From CAYWGR01 sp964458015 (GTDB lineage Bacteria > Planctomycetota > Planctomycetia > Pirellulales > Thermoguttaceae), in assembly GCA_964458015.1 (NCBI GenBank), contig CAYWGR010000192.1, forward strand, positions 1 through 10,658: a stretch of DNA of 10,658 bases, given 5' to 3'. A model generated the notes under the pieces. It saw nothing but the letters and a program-made list of their open reading frames with translations, was not told the origin of the DNA and searched no databases. The position numbers and the translations under genes were made by a program. Shown here one piece after another: positions 1 through 7,377 of this stretch. How positions within the stretch are numbered: position 1 is the first letter of the stretch; each line of letters starts with the position of its first letter.

Positions 1-33
1 AAAGTTTTCTTGTTTTTTGGAAAGATTCACAAC

Positions 34-114
34 CTCTGAGCGTAGCGAAGAATCTATCCGAGCCTATCCAAGTCCTAATACGCCAACGAGATCCTTCGCT
101 TCGCTCAGGATGAC
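34..114. repeat. Inverted pair of dispersed 'TGAGCGAAGCGAAG' repeats
   Basis: The left arm (34-55) reads TCTGAGCGTAGCGAAGAATC and the right arm (89-114) carries the complementary orientation, CCTTCGCTTCGCTCAGGATG. The arms share a 19-base core (TGAGCG.AGCGAAG.ATCT) with two differences and are separated by about 33 bases. The same unit, with the same head-to-head layout, recurs at 9850-9915 and, degenerate, inside pabB at 9113-9178. In one frame it translates as ILSEAKDL, a typical source of spurious small hypothetical proteins. It can fold into a cruciform or RNA hairpin. Its function is unknown. Confidence 0.85.
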
Positions 115-135
115 GGCTCCTCTGTGACCAATGAC

Positions 136-154
136 TTTGCAGTTCTCCTGCAAA
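136..154. promoter_or_regulatory. Perfect 7-bp inverted repeat, possible operator or hairpin
   Basis: TTTGCAG (136-142) and CTGCAAA (148-154) form a perfect inverted repeat around TTCTC, about 80 bases before the start of the macroglobulin-like gene. The size and symmetry suit a dimeric regulator site or a small RNA stem. I found no clear sigma-70 promoter next to it, so the role is only a suggestion. Confidence 0.3.
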
Positions 155-232
155 ACAACGGTGGGGGCTGTCCGATGAGGATTTTTTACGCTACAACATG
201 GGGGAAGGAAACCTCTTCGGAACGGATCATCC

Positions 233-2551
233 ATGAGCATTGCAAGCGACACAAGCCCCTCTTCAGTTCATGCAAAAACGATCCCGGCCGCTGCGCGATC
301 GTTTGGCCGGGCTGCGAATTGGGCCGTTGGCATCGCCGCCGGAGTGTTGGTGCTGATTTCCGTCGGGGGTTATTTCTATCATCGTGAACAATTGGCAGCC
401 ATTGCCACGGAACATCTCCGGCTGGTCGTAACCGGTCCGTCCAGTTTACGCACCGGCGTTGCTGCAGAGTACATGGTCAGCACCAGAACCATTCGCGGCG
501 AAGCGATTCCGGCCCAGATCGAAGCTACTTTTCTGGGGCCCAACGACAAACGTCTCAAAACCTATAAAGAGCCCGTGGACGAACACGGTTATTTGACGGT
601 CGTCCTGCCCGCCGATCTCTCGCTGCCTACGGAAACTACGTTGCACGTGGCAGCCGTACATGGCGACAGCCGCGAGGAAGTTGACATTCCTTTGGCGGTC
701 GAGCCAATCCGTTATGCAACACAATTAACAACGGACAAAAAAGTCTATCGCCCCGGCGAAACCGTTTTTTATCGGTCGTTGACGCTCAACCGATACACCT
801 GGACCGAAGTATCAGAAATTCCTATCCATTTCGAGATCTTGGCTCCCAACCGTGCAAGGCTATCGCATTCGGTTGCGGCTTGCATTGCCAAACGAGGCGT
901 GTGCTACGGCCAGTGCGTAATCCCCAGCGATTTGGCCGATGGTCCCTATACGTTGATTGCTCGCGGACCCGGAGGCCTGTTTCCCGAAACGAAATTGACG
1001 TTCCAACTTCAGCGCGAGGCATCTGTATCGGAAAAAAACTCCGCCGGTGACGCCCACGGCAAAGCCGACGAAAAAATCGAGGTCCAGTTTTTTCCCGAAG
1101 GCGGAACCCTGGCAGCCGGCATCGAAAACCGCATATTCTTCGTTGCGAAAAATGCCAAAAACTTACCGGTCGAACTGACGGGCGTCATTGCGGTTCCCAT
1201 TCGCGACGCCCGAGGCCGAGCGGCCGTGGAAACGATTGCTAATCTGAAAACGGCATTCAACGGCATGGGCTCGTTCAGCCTAATCCCTCATGCCGACGAA
1301 GCCTATCAATTCAAAATCACAAGTCCGAAGGACGTCAAGGAACAGCCGACGTTGCCCAAGGCGTCTACGTCGCACGATATCGTGTTGACCACCGGATCGA
1401 GCGTGTTTGACGCTGAGAAGCCGCTGGAATTCAATATCCGGGCCGGCAAGGTGGGCCGACCACTGATCGTGGCCGCCTACTGCCGAGGCGTTCAGATCGG
1501 TCAGCAGCCGCTGGTGACGCAATCCGGCGCCAATCCGGTGACGATCGCTCTGGACCGCACTATCGGCGGCATTGTTCGGCTTGTGGTTTACGATTTCGGC
1601 GTCTCTCCGCCCTTGCCGCTTGCCGAGCGGTTGGTCTATCGTCGGCCTTCGTTAAAACTGAATATCGGCCTGGATGGATTGAAAAAGCAGTATAAGCCGG
1701 GCGAAAAGGTTGAGCTTTCGCTTTTGGCCACCAACGAAAAAGGCGAACCGGCTCGGGCATCGTTGGGCATTGCGGCGTTTGCCGGCGACACGTCCAATTC
1801 CACCGATAACCGCGGGGCGTTCTTATCATCAAAGTTTCTGCTGACCGACCGAATCGCCCAATCTTTGGAAATTCGACAGGCGCCCGACTTTCTTCTTTCC
1901 AATGTGTCGAGAGAGGACAATCCGGCGGGGGTTGCGCTTGATTTATTGCTGGGTATCCAGCCGCCTACCGATGAACCGGCCGCACCGCCGGCCATGGCCG
2001 ACAATCTGAATCAGATCCGCGCAAACTATGAAAAGAGCTTGGCCGACTATCAGGCCGACCGAACCAACGCCCTGAACACCTTGACAACGGCCAGCTTTTT
2101 CGGCGGCCTTGGGCTCGTGCTTCTTGTGGCCATGCTGGGGCTGATGCGGATCGTGGCGGGCATGCATCTTTGGATTCCCGCCGTCGGAGCGACGACTTGC
2201 TGCTTGATCGTCGGCGCCATTTTGATGGACCCCGGCCGATTGGCCACCGGTGAGTTCACGGCAGTTGCGTTTTCGCCATACCAAGCGCCGTCTGTAAAAG
2301 TGGTGGGGCACTCGGCCGAACCTCAAGCAACAGCGACTGCAAAACCAACAGACCACCCAGCATCGAAAGCCGATGATTCTCGGAAATTGCCGCTTTGGAA
2401 TCCTTCGGCAACGACCGGTGCGGACGGGAAGGCGTCGATACGCTTTGAATTGCCCGGCAAAGCAGGGATTTATCGGGTGACCGTTGACGCCTACGGCGCC
2501 GGCCGCTTTGGCAACGGCACTGCGGAGATTATCGTCAAGGACGCCCCTTAA
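233..2551 (+). CDS. Membrane-anchored alpha-2-macroglobulin-like (MG2) domain protein
   Basis: This 772-residue protein has a likely membrane anchor at about residues 31-49, then a long extracytoplasmic part. Residues 162-187 (ATQLTTDKKVYRPGETVFYR) match the start of an MG2 domain, the macroglobulin fold of bacterial alpha-2-macroglobulins. Residues 284-320 (FFPEGGTLAAGIEN) look like a following MG-type domain. Residues 474-515, with KKQYKPGEKVELSLLATNEKGEPARASLGI, resemble the domain before the bait region. A charged, probably helical stretch (589-615) leads into two membrane segments (about 618-643 and 645-664). The C-terminal part (719-770; LWNPSATTGADGKASIRFELP) resembles the domain before the thioester domain in full-length family members. 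No CxEQ thioester and no complement-like C-terminal domain is present, and the length is about half that of full bacterial homologues. Three membrane segments would put both domain blocks on the same, outer side. The start is the first ATG ahead of the anchor; no strong ribosome binding site is seen. Binding partner and function are unknown. Confidence 0.75.
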   Translation: MSIASDTSPSSVHAKTIPAAARSFGRAANWAVGIAAGVLVLISVGGYFYHREQLAAIATEHLRLVVTGPSSLRTGVAAEYMVSTRTIRGEAIPAQIEATFLGPNDKRLKTYKEPVDEHGYLTVVLPADLSLPTETTLHVAAVHGDSREEVDIPLAVEPIRYATQLTTDKKVYRPGETVFYRSLTLNRYTWTEVSEIPIHFEILAPNRARLSHSVAACIAKRGVCYGQCVIPSDLADGPYTLIARGPGGLFPETKLTFQLQREASVSEKNSAGDAHGKADEKIEVQFFPEGGTLAAGIENRIFFVAKNAKNLPVELTGVIAVPIRDARGRAAVETIANLKTAFNGMGSFSLIPHADEAYQFKITSPKDVKEQPTLPKASTSHDIVLTTGSSVFDAEKPLEFNIRAGKVGRPLIVAAYCRGVQIGQQPLVTQSGANPVTIALDRTIGGIVRLVVYDFGVSPPLPLAERLVYRRPSLKLNIGLDGLKKQYKPGEKVELSLLATNEKGEPARASLGIAAFAGDTSNSTDNRGAFLSSKFLLTDRIAQSLEIRQAPDFLLSNVSREDNPAGVALDLLLGIQPPTDEPAAPPAMADNLNQIRANYEKSLADYQADRTNALNTLTTASFFGGLGLVLLVAMLGLMRIVAGMHLWIPAVGATTCCLIVGAILMDPGRLATGEFTAVAFSPYQAPSVKVVGHSAEPQATATAKPTDHPASKADDSRKLPLWNPSATTGADGKASIRFELPGKAGIYRVTVDAYGAGRFGNGTAEIIVKDAP

Positions 2552-2584
2552 CGGCTTCACGGTCTTGCGATTTCATCTTGGGGA

Positions 2585-2613
2585 TTGTTCGTTTTGTTCG
2601 ATAGTGCTACGAT
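2585..2613 (+). promoter_or_regulatory. Candidate extended -10 promoter for the small secreted protein and cinA
   Basis: TTGTTC (2585-2590) lies 17 bases before TACGAT (2608-2613), which is preceded by TGC, giving an extended -10 layout. The -35 match is weak (three of six). Transcription would begin near 2620, about 38 bases before the start codon at 2658. Confidence 0.4.
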
Positions 2614-2644
2614 AATTCGCGAGGGCATGCGTAATTTCCGTCAC

Positions 2645-2649
2645 GGAGG
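2645..2649 (+). promoter_or_regulatory. Strong ribosome binding site
   Basis: GGAGG sits eight bases before the ATG at 2658 and fixes that start. It is one of only two strong Shine-Dalgarno sites in the window. Confidence 0.8.
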
Positions 2650-2657
2650 CTTGAACC

Positions 2658-2981
2658 ATGTCGACGTTATTGTTCGTTGCAATATTGCTGGCTGCCGGTC
2701 CCCAAAATCAGGCCGCTCCATTTCCCGGAATCAACATTGCATGGCAAGGCAATGATTCGTCTGCGGACGCCAACAATGGCGGAGACGACCTTGCCGAAGT
2801 GATCGAAAAAACGATTGCCCCCAACTCCTGGGAATCCATGGGCGGCCAAGGCGTGATTCGCTATTGGCGGCCATTGCGATCCACTGCCGCGCGAACTTAT
2901 TATGACACCGATTCAGACCGTCCGATGCCCAATCTGCTGAAACAGATGGGGCGACTGCGACGACAACAACATCAGCAATAA
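2658..2981 (+). CDS. Small exported planctomycete-type protein with TIAPxSW motif
   Basis: This 107-residue protein begins with a short hydrophobic stretch (residues 2-13, STLLFVAILLAA) that reads as a signal peptide. The recognisable part is residues 46-70, AEVIEKTIAPNSWESMGGQG followed by VIRYW. From memory, this T(I/V)xPxSWxxxGGxGxI pattern occurs in many planctomycete envelope proteins, including some annotated as secretin-related; no search was possible. The rest is low in features, and the C-terminus is basic and glutamine-rich (RLRRQQHQQ). The start follows a clean GGAGG site. The TAA stop shares its last A with the ATG of the cinA-like gene, so the two are very likely co-transcribed and translationally coupled, although no functional link is obvious. 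Product function unknown. Confidence 0.75.
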   Translation: MSTLLFVAILLAAGPQNQAAPFPGINIAWQGNDSSADANNGGDDLAEVIEKTIAPNSWESMGGQGVIRYWRPLRSTAARTYYDTDSDRPMPNLLKQMGRLRRQQHQQ

Positions 2982-4183
2982 TGCACGCCGAAATTATCTC
3001 GATTGGTGACGAAATCACCAGCGGTCAACTGCTCGATATGAATGCTCAATGGCTGAGCCAACGTCTGGAAGAACGCGGTATCCGGGTTCTCTACCACACC
3101 ACCGTCGGCGATGAACTAGAGCCGAACGTGGATGTGTTCGGCCAAGCCATCCAACGCGCCGATCTGATTATCGCCACCGGCGGGCTTGGTCCCACGGCCG
3201 ACGATCTCACGCGCGAGGCCTTGGCCCAGGCCGTGGGCGTTCCCTTGCAGCTTGATCCTGAAGCGTTGGAATCCATCAAGGCGTTGTTTGCCCGGCGTAA
3301 CCGGCCGATGCCGCGGCAAAACGAATTGCAGGCGATGTTTCCGGCAGGAAGCCGCGTGGTGAAAAATCCCAACGGCACCGCGCCCGGCATCGACATGGAG
3401 ATATCGCGCGAGGGACGTTCGCCCTGCCGAGTTATTTGTCTACCCGGCGTGCCTGCCGAAATGGTCGAGATGTGGAACGATTCCGTAGTGTCCATCATCG
3501 CCAGCCTGTCGAACGATTCCACTCGCCGTGTGATTTGCCGCCGGCTTATCCATTGTTTCGGGGCAGGCGAAAGCCAGATTGAATCCATGTTGCCCGACTT
3601 GATCCGCCGAGGGCAACGCCCCACCGTCGGCATCACGGCCAGCAAATCCACAATAACACTTCGCATCGCCGCCGATGGCGAAACCGAACAGACATGCCTA
3701 GCCGCCATCGAGCCGACAGCAGCCACGATCCACCAATGCCTCGGCTCGCTGGTATTCGGCGAAGGTGACGATACGCTTCCGCAAGTGGTTGTCCGCTTGC
3801 TTCGCGAGCAAGGGCAAACGTTGGCCACGGCCGAATGCGGCACCGCTGGTCTTGCAGCACAGTGGCTCGGCGAGGCACCGAACGTGCAAAACGTTTATCG
3901 CGGCGGGCTGGTTGTGATGGATCCCGCAACCGATGTTGAAACCATGGCCGCCGATTGTCGCCAACAGTTCAATGCGGATTATGGTCTGGCGATTGGGCCG
4001 TTTCCGACCGACGGCGTTCAAGAAAGCGGCCCCCAGCCTGTCATACTGGCATTGGCTTCGCCCAAGGGCGTCGAGCGCAAAGAAATCCCCTTCGGCATCC
4101 ACCCCGCGCTGACGCGGATCTATTACGCAAAGCACGCGCTGAATTTTCTGCGACTCGTATTACTGCGGGAACAGAGGGATTGA
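2981..4183 (+). CDS. cinA: CinA-like protein with intact N-terminal MoCF-type domain and degenerate C-terminal domain
   Basis: The 400-residue product matches the CinA family, whose typical length is about 410-420. The N-terminal domain (about 1-170), of the molybdopterin-binding fold, is well kept: AEIISIGDEITSGQLLDMN at 3-21, IIATGGLGPTADDLTREALA at 63-82, RQNELQAMFPAGSRVVKNPN at 112-131 with GTAPG, and LPGVPAEM at 154-161. In characterised homologues it has ADP-ribose/nucleotide pyrophosphatase activity. The middle part (GAGESQIESMLPDL, 194-207) matches the family's linking domain. The C-terminal part (about 263-400) aligns with PncC, nicotinamide mononucleotide amidohydrolase, but the usual TAESCTGG is TAECGTAG (283-290), the YSNEAK segment reads MDPATD, and about 20 residues including the GAVSEE region are missing. 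The deamidase activity is therefore probably altered or lost. It lacks its own ribosome binding site and starts at the overlapping stop of the preceding gene. Confidence 0.9.
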   Translation: MHAEIISIGDEITSGQLLDMNAQWLSQRLEERGIRVLYHTTVGDELEPNVDVFGQAIQRADLIIATGGLGPTADDLTREALAQAVGVPLQLDPEALESIKALFARRNRPMPRQNELQAMFPAGSRVVKNPNGTAPGIDMEISREGRSPCRVICLPGVPAEMVEMWNDSVVSIIASLSNDSTRRVICRRLIHCFGAGESQIESMLPDLIRRGQRPTVGITASKSTITLRIAADGETEQTCLAAIEPTAATIHQCLGSLVFGEGDDTLPQVVVRLLREQGQTLATAECGTAGLAAQWLGEAPNVQNVYRGGLVVMDPATDVETMAADCRQQFNADYGLAIGPFPTDGVQESGPQPVILALASPKGVERKEIPFGIHPALTRIYYAKHALNFLRLVLLREQRD

Positions 4184-4472
4184 ACGATTTCTTTGTTACT
4201 ATCCCAGCACTGATCTAGCCTTCTATCCGCCATAAATTTTGCCCAGCAACCGAACGCGCCCCCCCGTATTAAGGCATTGTGAATTTTCCCCGGATAGATC
4301 AATCCCAAAACACCACCCCCTGGGAAGAGCATGTTCCTAATAAAGTCTAGGTATTACCATCTAGGGGATATGTTACACATAACCCAATATGGTTATATTT
4401 GGAGTGGATATAATCTACCAGGACGACCGATACCCTTTTTTGTGCGGTCCAAAACTCAACGTATATTAGGGT
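4184..4472. other. Gene-free AT-rich spacer upstream of cheY-like gene
   Basis: No reading frame with coding character, RNA gene or dispersed repeat is visible here. The 3' half is AT-rich and holds promoter-like elements (see 4372-4414). No terminator hairpin with a T-run follows cinA. The length is large for the downstream 127-codon gene, so an undetected leader RNA is possible. Confidence 0.5.
4372..4414 (+). promoter_or_regulatory. Promoter-like AT-rich segment before the receiver gene
   Basis: A perfect -10 hexamer TATAAT lies at 4409-4414, with TG close upstream (TGGATATAAT), but it lacks a good -35. An alternative is GTTACA (4372-4377) 16 bases before TATATT (4394-4399). Either would give a leader of about 50-70 bases for the gene at 4473. 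Confidence 0.35.
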
Positions 4473-4856
4473 ATGGAAAACACTAATAAATCAAACCGGC
4501 GCGTAATTGTTGTCGACGACTCCATGCTCATTCGTCGGATGGTCAAAGATACCCTCCAGAGCGACGGATGGGATGTCGTGGGCGAGGCCTCGAATGGAAA
4601 TGACGCCGTCGAGTTGTACCAACAACTCCGACCCGATGTCGTAACGCTCGACATCATCATGCCGGGTTCCGACGGCATCGAGGCCCTCCGCGCGATTCTC
4701 CGCATTAATCCTGATGCAAAAGTCGTCGTCGTGAGTGCTTTGAACCAAACAAAGCTGATTTCCGAGGCTATCCGTTCCGGAGCCCAGGACTTCATCGCCA
4801 AACCGTTCTTGCCCGAGCAGTTGCAGCAGACGATACGGCTGTGCGTCGAGTCTTAA
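4473..4856 (+). CDS. CheY-like single-domain response regulator
   Basis: The 127-residue protein is a complete receiver domain with no output domain. All signature residues are present: the acidic pair D15-D16 (VVDDS), the phosphoacceptor D60 (VTLDIIMPG), the switch residue S88 (VVVVSAL) and the lysine K110 (FIAKPF). The stretch LRPDVVTLDIIMPGSDGIEA is close to CheY/CheB-type receivers that follow chemotaxis or motility kinases. It probably takes phosphate from a histidine kinase encoded elsewhere, since no kinase is nearby, and acts by protein-protein contact in the cytoplasm. It stands alone: cinA ends 289 bases upstream and the next gene begins 223 bases downstream behind its own promoter. 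The ribosome binding site is weak (AGGG immediately before the ATG). Chemotaxis itself cannot be proven from one receiver, so no symbol is given. Confidence 0.92.
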   Translation: MENTNKSNRRVIVVDDSMLIRRMVKDTLQSDGWDVVGEASNGNDAVELYQQLRPDVVTLDIIMPGSDGIEALRAILRINPDAKVVVVSALNQTKLISEAIRSGAQDFIAKPFLPEQLQQTIRLCVES

Positions 4857-4865
4857 GATTTCGCC

Positions 4866-4908
4866 TCACCGCCCTGCACTATAGGGAGCAACCTCCATAG
4901 AGCGGTGG
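4866..4908 (+). other. Nested hairpin after the receiver gene, possible terminator without T-run
   Basis: CACCGC (4867-4872) pairs with GCGGTG (4902-4907). Inside it, CTAT (4879-4882) pairs with ATAG (4897-4900), and GGAG (4885-4888) pairs with CTCC (4893-4896) around CAAC, with a two-base bulge. It starts about ten bases after the stop codon at 4856. No T-run follows, so it is not a classical intrinsic terminator. It could protect the 3' end or be chance structure. Confidence 0.35.
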
Positions 4909-4953
4909 ATTCTGATTGACGCAAAAGCACCATTTTATTTGCGCTTTTTGTGC

Positions 4954-4982
4954 TTGAATCGTCATTGTGCGGGCTCTATATT
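4954..4982 (+). promoter_or_regulatory. Sigma-70-like promoter for the glycosidase-like gene
   Basis: TTGAAT (4954-4959) and TATATT (4977-4982) are separated by exactly 17 bases, matching consensus at four of six and five of six positions. Transcription would begin near 4989, leaving a leader of about 90 bases. This also argues that translation begins at 5080 and not at the upstream in-frame ATG at 4939. Confidence 0.55.
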
Positions 4983-5069
4983 TTGTTTGGAATTTATGAA
5001 TCGGCCGGGATTTGCGTTCCTGCTCCGGTCGTTGTGCCCGCCTCTTAGCCCACCTCACATTCATACCTT

Positions 5070-5074
5070 GGAGG
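5070..5074 (+). promoter_or_regulatory. Ribosome binding site deciding the 5080 start
   Basis: GGAGG lies five bases before the ATG at 5080, directly ahead of a signal peptide. The upstream in-frame ATGs at 4939 and 4996 have no such site. Confidence 0.75.
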
Positions 5075-5079
5075 ATGCC

Positions 5080-7377
5080 ATGAATACATCCTATTGCAGG
5101 ATCACGTTTTTCTTGCAAATGCTTGTTTGTTTCCTCGGGTTATCCTCGGTGGATGCAGCCACGTTGGATCTTGCGTCGGCCAAGCTGACGATCAACGAGC
5201 AGGGCATTGCCTCGCTTGCGTTTGCCGACGGCACGCAATGGCCCGCCTCCAAGCTGCCGGCTTTTACGATTGATATCGCCGGCCAAAAACATTCACCGAA
5301 AACGGTCGAGATTGCCGGCGATCTTTGCACGGTGCGGTTCGATAATAACGTTACCGCGCAATTTCGCGTAACCACGGGGCAAGGGTTCGTGGTTTTTCGC
5401 CTGGTGAAGATCGAACCGCGCGAGGGGATTGTATATTTCGACCTCTTCAGCCTGGCAGCGCCTGCGGGCGTGCGCGTATTGGGAACGATCAATGCGGGCG
5501 TCAAGGATGGACGTTTCGCGGCACTCATGGCTGCCGAGCCTAATGTCGGTGCATCGTGGGATGGAAGCGAGTTCCATGTGGGAACGATGGCCAAGCACGG
5601 CATCGAGCCCGCGGCGTTTGGCATTATTGCTTGTCCCGAGGCGCAGCGATTCGAGGCCATCGCGCGTTTCGAGGTTGCAGCGGGATTGCCTAGCCCACGG
5701 TTGGACGGCGTTTGGAACAAGCAATCTCCTCGGATCAAACAATCTTATTTCTTTTTGACGGATTTTCGCGAATCGCAATTCGACGAAGCATTGGCCATTG
5801 CGAAGCGCGGCGGTTTCAGCACGATCTTGCTGGGACAAGAGTCCTGGACCGTGGGCACCGGCCATTACCAGATCAACCGCGAACGGTATCCCGAGGGCTT
5901 GGACGGATTCAAACGAACATTACAGAAATTCAAAGACGCGGGCTTTCGCGTAGGCTTGCATCTGCTAGGCGCTTCGGTCTATCCGCCTGATACGTATTTA
6001 ACCCCAACGCCCGACCCGCGATTGTTCAAGGGTGTTTCGGCCGGATTGGCGGCCGACATCGACGAAAAGGCAACCACGCTGCCTCTAGACATCGCGCCCA
6101 AGGATTTTCCGGCCGAGGACGGCGGCTATGAAGGCACGGGCACGGTCCTCCGCATCGGCGATGAATTGATCAACTATGGCAAACGATCGTTGGAAGCGCC
6201 GTTCGGATTTGTTCAGTGCCAGCGAGGACATCTCGGCACGAAGGTCGCGGCCCATAAAAAAGGTGATCGCGTATTTCATCTTGAGCGCGCCTACGGTTAC
6301 CACTTGCACGATATGGATACCACGCTAACAGATGAAATAGCGGGCCATTTCGCCGCCGTGGCAAACGCCTGCGGCATCGATATGATTTATTTCGACGGCT
6401 CGGAATGGCTTCAGGGCAAAAACGCCGGCAGCGAACATTGGTATTACAACAGCCGTTTGATTAAAGCTTTTTACGACAAGCTGCAAAACAAAAACACGCT
6501 GATTCAGGCAAGCAGTTTCAGCCATTACTCGTGGCACATTTTGGCCCGCACGGCCTCGGCCGACGGACACGGCGACCTGAAAGGTTATCTCAATGAGCGT
6601 TCCGGTTGGTTCGAGCCCTGCACGCGCGATGTCATGCCATTGGATATCGGCTGGTACTACGGCTACGATCCGAATTCCACGCCCGATCAGTACGAGTATA
6701 TCTTGGGGGCCACGATCGGTTACGATTCGTCGATGTCGTTTCAGGTGTCGTGCGCGGCTGCCGCGAATCATCCGTTTACGGGCGAAATTCTCGACCTGAT
6801 CGCCCGGTACGAAAAGCTGCGGCTCTCGGGCCGGGTGCCCCAGGATATGCGAAAACGATTTCACATCGATCCCATTTTGGCCGGCAAGAAGCCGGAGCAG
6901 CAGGGACCACTGCTCGATCGTTATAAGGAGTATCGATTACTTGGGCCCGCGGGTCATGAGGTTTTCCAGCGGGTTGTTTACTCGCCCTGGCATGAGATGA
7001 AGCCCGCCGAAGCTCAAAACGCAACTTGGAAGGTTCGCATTTCCGATCCGCAAACGCGCGTGGGTGTGCAAATCCATGCTCGCAGCGAAGCCGGCGGGGA
7101 TAAAACGCTCGTCGATCCGTTTGTCGAAATCGACGGCCAACGCTGGCAATGGAAAGGCGAACTTCGCGCCGGGCAGTATGTATTCTTCTGGCCCGACGAA
7201 CCAATCGCTCGCTATGGCCTGCCATTGAAGCAGCCCGAACGTTTAACCACGAATGCCGCGGCCGGTAAACTGCCGGTGGGCGAACATACGGTGCGTTTCG
7301 GTTGCCAGGGCACGGCACAAACGCCGGTGCGCGTGCGCGTCACGCTTCAACCGCCCGAACGACATGCGATTCCCTAA
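5080..7377 (+). CDS. Secreted TIM-barrel glycosidase-like protein, family unassigned
   Basis: With the start at 5080 the protein has 765 residues. Residues 1-26 form a signal peptide (MNTSYCRITFFLQMLVCFLG, cleavage near VDAA), so it acts outside the cytoplasm. Residues 30-210 are beta-rich, as in the N-terminal sandwich domain of many glycoside hydrolases. About 220-590 read as a TIM barrel: FDEALAIAKRGGFSTILLGQ (234-253), FKDAGFRVGLHLLGASVYPP (284-303), CGIDMIYFDGSEW (431-443), a HYSWH segment (482-486) and MPLDIGWYYGYDP (519-531). D439 in YFDGSE is at the place of the catalytic aspartate in several clan-D-like barrels, which is a suggestion only. Residues about 318-400 form a small inserted beta module ending RGHLGTKVAAHKKGDRV. 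The tail (640-765) is another beta-rich domain. A polysaccharide-degrading role is inferred; the substrate is unknown and no family name can be assigned by eye. The gene ends with its stop touching the convergent pabA stop. Confidence 0.7.
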   Translation: MNTSYCRITFFLQMLVCFLGLSSVDAATLDLASAKLTINEQGIASLAFADGTQWPASKLPAFTIDIAGQKHSPKTVEIAGDLCTVRFDNNVTAQFRVTTGQGFVVFRLVKIEPREGIVYFDLFSLAAPAGVRVLGTINAGVKDGRFAALMAAEPNVGASWDGSEFHVGTMAKHGIEPAAFGIIACPEAQRFEAIARFEVAAGLPSPRLDGVWNKQSPRIKQSYFFLTDFRESQFDEALAIAKRGGFSTILLGQESWTVGTGHYQINRERYPEGLDGFKRTLQKFKDAGFRVGLHLLGASVYPPDTYLTPTPDPRLFKGVSAGLAADIDEKATTLPLDIAPKDFPAEDGGYEGTGTVLRIGDELINYGKRSLEAPFGFVQCQRGHLGTKVAAHKKGDRVFHLERAYGYHLHDMDTTLTDEIAGHFAAVANACGIDMIYFDGSEWLQGKNAGSEHWYYNSRLIKAFYDKLQNKNTLIQASSFSHYSWHILARTASADGHGDLKGYLNERSGWFEPCTRDVMPLDIGWYYGYDPNSTPDQYEYILGATIGYDSSMSFQVSCAAAANHPFTGEILDLIARYEKLRLSGRVPQDMRKRFHIDPILAGKKPEQQGPLLDRYKEYRLLGPAGHEVFQRVVYSPWHEMKPAEAQNATWKVRISDPQTRVGVQIHARSEAGGDKTLVDPFVEIDGQRWQWKGELRAGQYVFFWPDEPIARYGLPLKQPERLTTNAAAGKLPVGEHTVRFGCQGTAQTPVRVRVTLQPPERHAIP

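Noticed and set aside
64..252. Small minus-strand open frame encoding an ILSEAKDL peptide
   Set aside because: It is the translation of the dispersed inverted repeat and overlaps the leader and start of a well-supported gene.
233..2551. Complete protease-trapping alpha-2-macroglobulin
   Set aside because: No CxEQ thioester motif and about half the usual length.
1943..2560. 205-codon minus-strand frame opposite the macroglobulin-like gene
   Set aside because: Cysteine/arginine-rich composition and no recognisable motif; a shadow of the plus-strand gene.
3091..3843. 250-codon minus-strand frame opposite cinA
   Set aside because: It is low-complexity, serine- and arginine-rich, and lies fully within a conserved family gene, so it is an antisense shadow.
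4939..5079. N-terminal extension of the glycosidase-like protein from an ATG at 4939
   Set aside because: The start at 5080 has GGAGG and a proper signal peptide, and the best promoter (4954-4982) lies downstream of 4939.
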